A DNA stretch of 36,330 nt from Candidatus Methanoflorens stordalenmirensis. GTDB lineage: Archaea; Halobacteriota; Bog-38; Methanoflorentales; Methanoflorentaceae. The DNA is taken from NCBI GenBank assembly GCA_003139855.1, contig PLGY01000032.1, positions 1 to 36,330 on the forward strand. Reading direction: 5' to 3'. A model generated the notes under the pieces. It made no database searches, was not told the DNA's origin, and saw only the letters and a list, made by a program, of their open reading frames with translations. This document shows positions 33,817 through 36,330 of the stretch, piece after piece. A program made the translations under genes and the position numbers. The number at the start of each line of letters is the position of its first letter. Within the stretch, counting starts at the first letter, position 1.

Positions 33817-33996
33817 ATGTGCCGCTTTTCAAAGCGGGCTGCACTGAAGATCAAGCTCGATGCAGCGCAAACAGCCGCTTAAGCGCTTGAGCAATTATTC
33901 AGAGACGAGGTACCGCTCGCTCCGACCGAGTTATTTCGCCACGCTCTCGGCGAGGCTTCATTTATGTCGTGAGCTTTAAACGCATGGGGTTCATAG

Positions 33997-34182
33997 ATGC
34001 TGCTCGCCCATATCCCGCGCTGCTTTCAGTGCGCTCACCGGTGCCCGAACTCAAGAACAACGTGCGAAGCGTTTCCCAACGGAATTCCGGCGGATATCCG
34101 CCACGGTGAACACGATCATCGCCACCCCTATCCTAGGGATAGCGGAGTACGGTTCAAAAAACGCGCACCGGCACGCACTTGA
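33997..34182 (+). CDS. Small conserved Cys/His protein (HDHRxPYPxD motif)
   Basis: A 61-aa protein with C9, C12, C16 and C23, then AFPNGIP (25-31), [18 protein letters not shown] and a basic end. The combination C-x2-C, CxAFPxGIP, GxHDHRxPYPxDxGxRF is one I associate with a widespread uncharacterised small protein family of bacteria and archaea. Metal binding by the cysteines and histidines is likely. The ATG is 20-odd bp after a TTTAAA box (about 33974-33980), so the mRNA may be leaderless. The window 34183-34427 after it holds no supported gene. Confidence 0.7.
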   Translation: MLLAHIPRCFQCAHRCPNSRTTCEAFPNGIPADIRHGEHDHRHPYPRDSGVRFKKRAPART

Positions 34183-34398
34183 TCTTTGGCAGCCTAAATA
34201 CATCATCCGAAGCGCCCCCGATTGCACAACGCGCTTACGCAGCGCTAGGAAGCAGAAGACAGCGATCCGCGCAACGCTCGCAACGCTACCATGGTACCGA
34301 GATTTCGAGGCGCGAGAAGCGTTTGCGCTCGAGGATACTCCTGAAAAAGTGTATTAACATTTTTTCCTTGCGAAGTTATTTGAGCTTTGGAATGAATG

Positions 34399-34408
34399 GT
34401 TAATTAAC
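34399..34408 (+). promoter_or_regulatory. TATA box of the winged-helix gene
   Basis: GTTAATTAAC lies about 25 bp before ATG 34428. An AGAGG sits between it and the ATG. The sequence is also a perfect palindrome, so it could double as a regulator site. Confidence 0.5.
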
Positions 34409-34427
34409 GCATAACAGAGGCAAGGCT

Positions 34428-34799
34428 ATGCCACGGCATCTTGACGACTTGCGATGTAAGCAAGACCAGTTTATTCACACGCTGTATTCAGTAACGGAGG
34501 GCGACACCTGCATCTGCGGAGACGTTCGCACGATCAGACGAAAACTGGGCTTTGATCGCCACACGTGCGTATCTATAGTCAGCTATTTTCTAAGCAAGGG
34601 AATTATCGAGCAGCGCCACGAGTCGCTTTCCCACCTCGTGAAGTTAACCTCTGTGGGCGTCGACTTTGTAGAGGTCACATTTTCTGCCGTTACCCACATC
34701 CTTGATGCGAAACTGCCAGATTTCGCGGATGGCGCTGCGTGTGTGTTTGAAGGGCAGAATCGCCTGCGCCAAAAGACCCAACTGAGAAAAACTGCATGA
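34428..34799 (+). CDS. Winged-helix DNA-binding protein, function unknown
   Basis: A 123-aa protein with a helix-turn-helix core: DVRTIRRKLGFDRHTCVSIV, then FLSKGIIEQRHES and SHLVKLTSVGVDFVE, the wing and last helix of a winged-helix domain. CICG (about 28-31) lies before it. It looks like an archaeal transcription regulator, but the target is unknown. It is monocistronic. The gap of 217 bp to the nitroreductase pseudogene shows no gene. Confidence 0.65.
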   Translation: MPRHLDDLRCKQDQFIHTLYSVTEGDTCICGDVRTIRRKLGFDRHTCVSIVSYFLSKGIIEQRHESLSHLVKLTSVGVDFVEVTFSAVTHILDAKLPDFADGAACVFEGQNRLRQKTQLRKTA

Positions 34800-35016
34800 A
34801 CGCGGTTTCAATGGAAGCGACCGCTGAAGCACTAGCGCAGATTTCAAGTTAACAAGTGTCGTTAGCGCAAGGACTGAAATGCACTAGGGGCTACAAGTAC
34901 TCTCAGTGACTCTTACCTATATTCCGCCTACGGCGAAAGCAGCATTGATTGGCGCAACATGACGCACGCATAATGTCACCGGAACGCAAACAAATGACTG
35001 GTGGAGGAACAAATTG

Positions 35017-35525
35017 ATGGATGCATTAGAAACTATTCTTACGCGAAGAAGTGTACGACGATACACGAACGAGCAAATCGATGATGAGACGACGCAAAGC
35101 TCCTTACGGCGGCGATGAGCGCGCCTTCGGCGGCGAATGAACAGCCCTAGGAGTCCATCGTCATCAGAGACCAGGCAATGCTCGACGCCATTCCGACGTT
35201 TAGCCCGTTTGCGAGCATGGTGAAGCGCGCGCCCCTCGGCATACTCGTCTGCGCTGACACGAGGAACGTCATCGTTCCGGGATTCTGGGTGGAAGACTGT
35301 TCAGCGGCAACGCAGAACCTGCTCCTTGCTGCTCACGCGCTTGGATTGGGAGCCGTATGGACCGACGTCTATCCGATGGACGGGCACGTGGCAGGATTCA
35401 CCAAGCACTGCCACCTCCCTGAAGGCGTGGTTCCGCTGGCATTTGTGGCAGTCGGCCATCCGGCCGAAGAGCCGCCAGCGCAAAACCGATTCAGCAAGGA
35501 GAGGATCCACTCAAACGTGTGGTGA
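35017..35525 (+). pseudogene. Nitroreductase-family protein, frameshift plus in-frame TAG
   Basis: The reading begins MDALETILTRRSVRRYTNEQ, the FMN-binding start of nitroreductases, with GGAGGA 8 nt upstream. A one-base loss near 35100 shifts the frame, and the rest continues in the new frame as LTAAMSAPSAANEQP, TAG (35148-35150), ESIVIRDQAMLDAIP, then LGILVCADTRN and HALGLGAVWTDVYPM, to a normal stop. The TAG falls where Trp is usual in the family (NEQPWEF). Without these two lesions the protein would be about 169 aa, complete for the family. Its former role as an NAD(P)H/FMN reductase on an unknown acceptor is lost unless the sequence is in error. Confidence 0.85.
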
Positions 35526-35685
35526 CGTCGGCCGGCCTGAGCACACTGCTCGTTCGAGGGGGCCTACCTGCCACCCGGATTGTAAACCGCGCATTTGCTA
35601 GCACTGTTCGTGAGCCAGAGTTATCTTGAAAGCCGACCGTCGGCGCCGCACTTTCGTGGTGAAATGCTTAAGTACGATTATATCT

Positions 35686-35696
35686 GAATATATATC
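35686..35696 (+). promoter_or_regulatory. TATA box of the HExxH protein gene
   Basis: GAATATATATC lies about 55 bp before ATG 35748 and would give a leader of about 30 nt. A CTTAAGTA box at 35667-35674 is a weaker alternative. Confidence 0.5.
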
Positions 35697-35747
35697 TAAA
35701 GACATCTAGTTACGACACCCTTTGCGAACTGTTCTCAACGGCGCACT

Positions 35748-36248
35748 ATGGACGAATATTTAATCAAATTGCTTCAAGACGCTGAAACGCTGTCCGACAT
35801 CTTCGAAGTCGTCAAGGCGACCGTCGAGAAGTCAACGGGCATGAGCAGGGGCGGCATAATGCTCGGCTTGGCAAACCTCGGCAACCAACCAAACGGCTTC
35901 TTCGGCGCCTTCTACCCGGTCGGCTCGAACATCATCGTCATGAACCAGGTGCCTCTTCAGCGGATCAAGGAAACCGACCCCACACTGTGGAAGCCCTACG
36001 TGTTTCACGTGCAGCTCCATGAGTACATGCACTCGTTGGGTTACCTGAGCGAGCGCGTTGTCCGACAGCGCGTCCACGCGATTACGAAGAACGCCTTTGG
36101 TGACGAGCACCCCGCGACCCTTCTCGCAGCAAATACCGAGCGTTTCATCCCACACCTCGCGTACCCGAACGTATCATGGCAACCGGAAGATCTCAAAATC
36201 AAGCTCGTAGAAGATTTTGATCGATCGAGCGCCAGTTACTTTGCGTAG
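35748..36248 (+). CDS. HExxH putative zinc metallopeptidase-like protein
   Basis: A 166-aa protein with HEYMHSLG at 91-98, in which H91 and H95 would bind zinc and E92 would be catalytic. The following YLSE (99-102) offers E102 as a possible extra ligand. There is no signal peptide, so it is cytoplasmic. The N-terminal half has a glycine-rich strand region (GLANLGNQPNGFFGAFYPVG). I cannot name the family; an archaeal conserved protein of unknown substrate is the safest call. The ATG follows a TATA box at a leader-giving distance. The window ends 82 bp after its stop. Confidence 0.7.
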   Translation: MDEYLIKLLQDAETLSDIFEVVKATVEKSTGMSRGGIMLGLANLGNQPNGFFGAFYPVGSNIIVMNQVPLQRIKETDPTLWKPYVFHVQLHEYMHSLGYLSERVVRQRVHAITKNAFGDEHPATLLAANTERFIPHLAYPNVSWQPEDLKIKLVEDFDRSSASYFA

Positions 36249-36330
36249 TCTGAGTTTCAGCCTGGGCCCCCTAAGCGCTTGTCACAACGTAACGCCGAGA
36301 TTTTTTTGCTAAATCGAGCGAGTTGCGAGA

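Noticed and set aside
34106-34357. 83-aa frame overlapping the Cys/His protein
   Set aside because: It has no family match that I recognise and overlaps a better-supported gene in another frame.

Overview
The window is chromosomal DNA of a euryarchaeote. Archaeal markers are a TATA-binding protein, membrane-anchored LonB protease, Trm-G10-type tRNA methyltransferase, MetG with a C-terminal tRNA-binding domain, the archaeal shikimate-pathway ADTH synthase, a TrmB-type regulator, a PGF-CTERM surface protein, and AT-rich TATA boxes about 25-30 bp before many starts. The PGF-CTERM signal and a decayed CbiM-like permease fit a methanogen or methanogen relative (Methanomicrobia/Halobacteriota side), but no methanogenesis gene is present, so finer placement is a guess. 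Shine-Dalgarno motifs are used by some genes, and others look leaderless. No rRNA, confirmed tRNA, CRISPR array or insertion sequence was seen.

Layout. 0-4 kb: lonB, a radical SAM pseudogene and a DUF62 SAM hydrolase. 4-6 kb, minus strand: TBP, a stand-alone DUF5591 protein and a DNA alkyltransferase in one tight set. 6-10 kb: tRNA methyltransferase, metG plus an ACT-domain gene (minus), and a zinc-ribbon/YbjQ protein. 10-13.6 kb is a decay zone: a CbiM-like permease wreck, a DnaB-like helicase gene with an in-frame TGA and no recognisable Walker A, and an unidentified coding remnant. 13.8-22.6 kb: a proline/arginine-rich membrane protein, then two divergent sets, metK-GT4-GT-C (minus) and ahcY-APH kinase-APS-kinase-like-IMPase (plus). 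22.6-23.6 kb: two RNA-like stem-loops and a HicBA module. 23.8-27.2 kb: an MrfB-like exonuclease and MrfA-like helicase pair. 27.4-28.7 kb: hisA-hisB. 28.8-36.3 kb: small cysteine-rich proteins, an Ig-like surface-protein pseudogene, a TrmB-type regulator, a PGF-CTERM protein, ADTH synthase, a winged-helix protein, a nitroreductase pseudogene and an HExxH protein.

Two themes stand out. First, SAM metabolism recurs: synthesis by a bacterial-type MetK, recycling by AhcY, hydrolysis by DUF62, and a radical SAM wreck. The metK/ahcY intergenic region also joins glycosyltransferases to two kinases and a phosphatase, which may be a surface-glycan or sulfation unit (inference). Second, at least five recognisable genes are broken by nonsense or frameshift mutations, with all three stop codons involved. 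This points to gene decay or an error-prone assembly, not to recoding.
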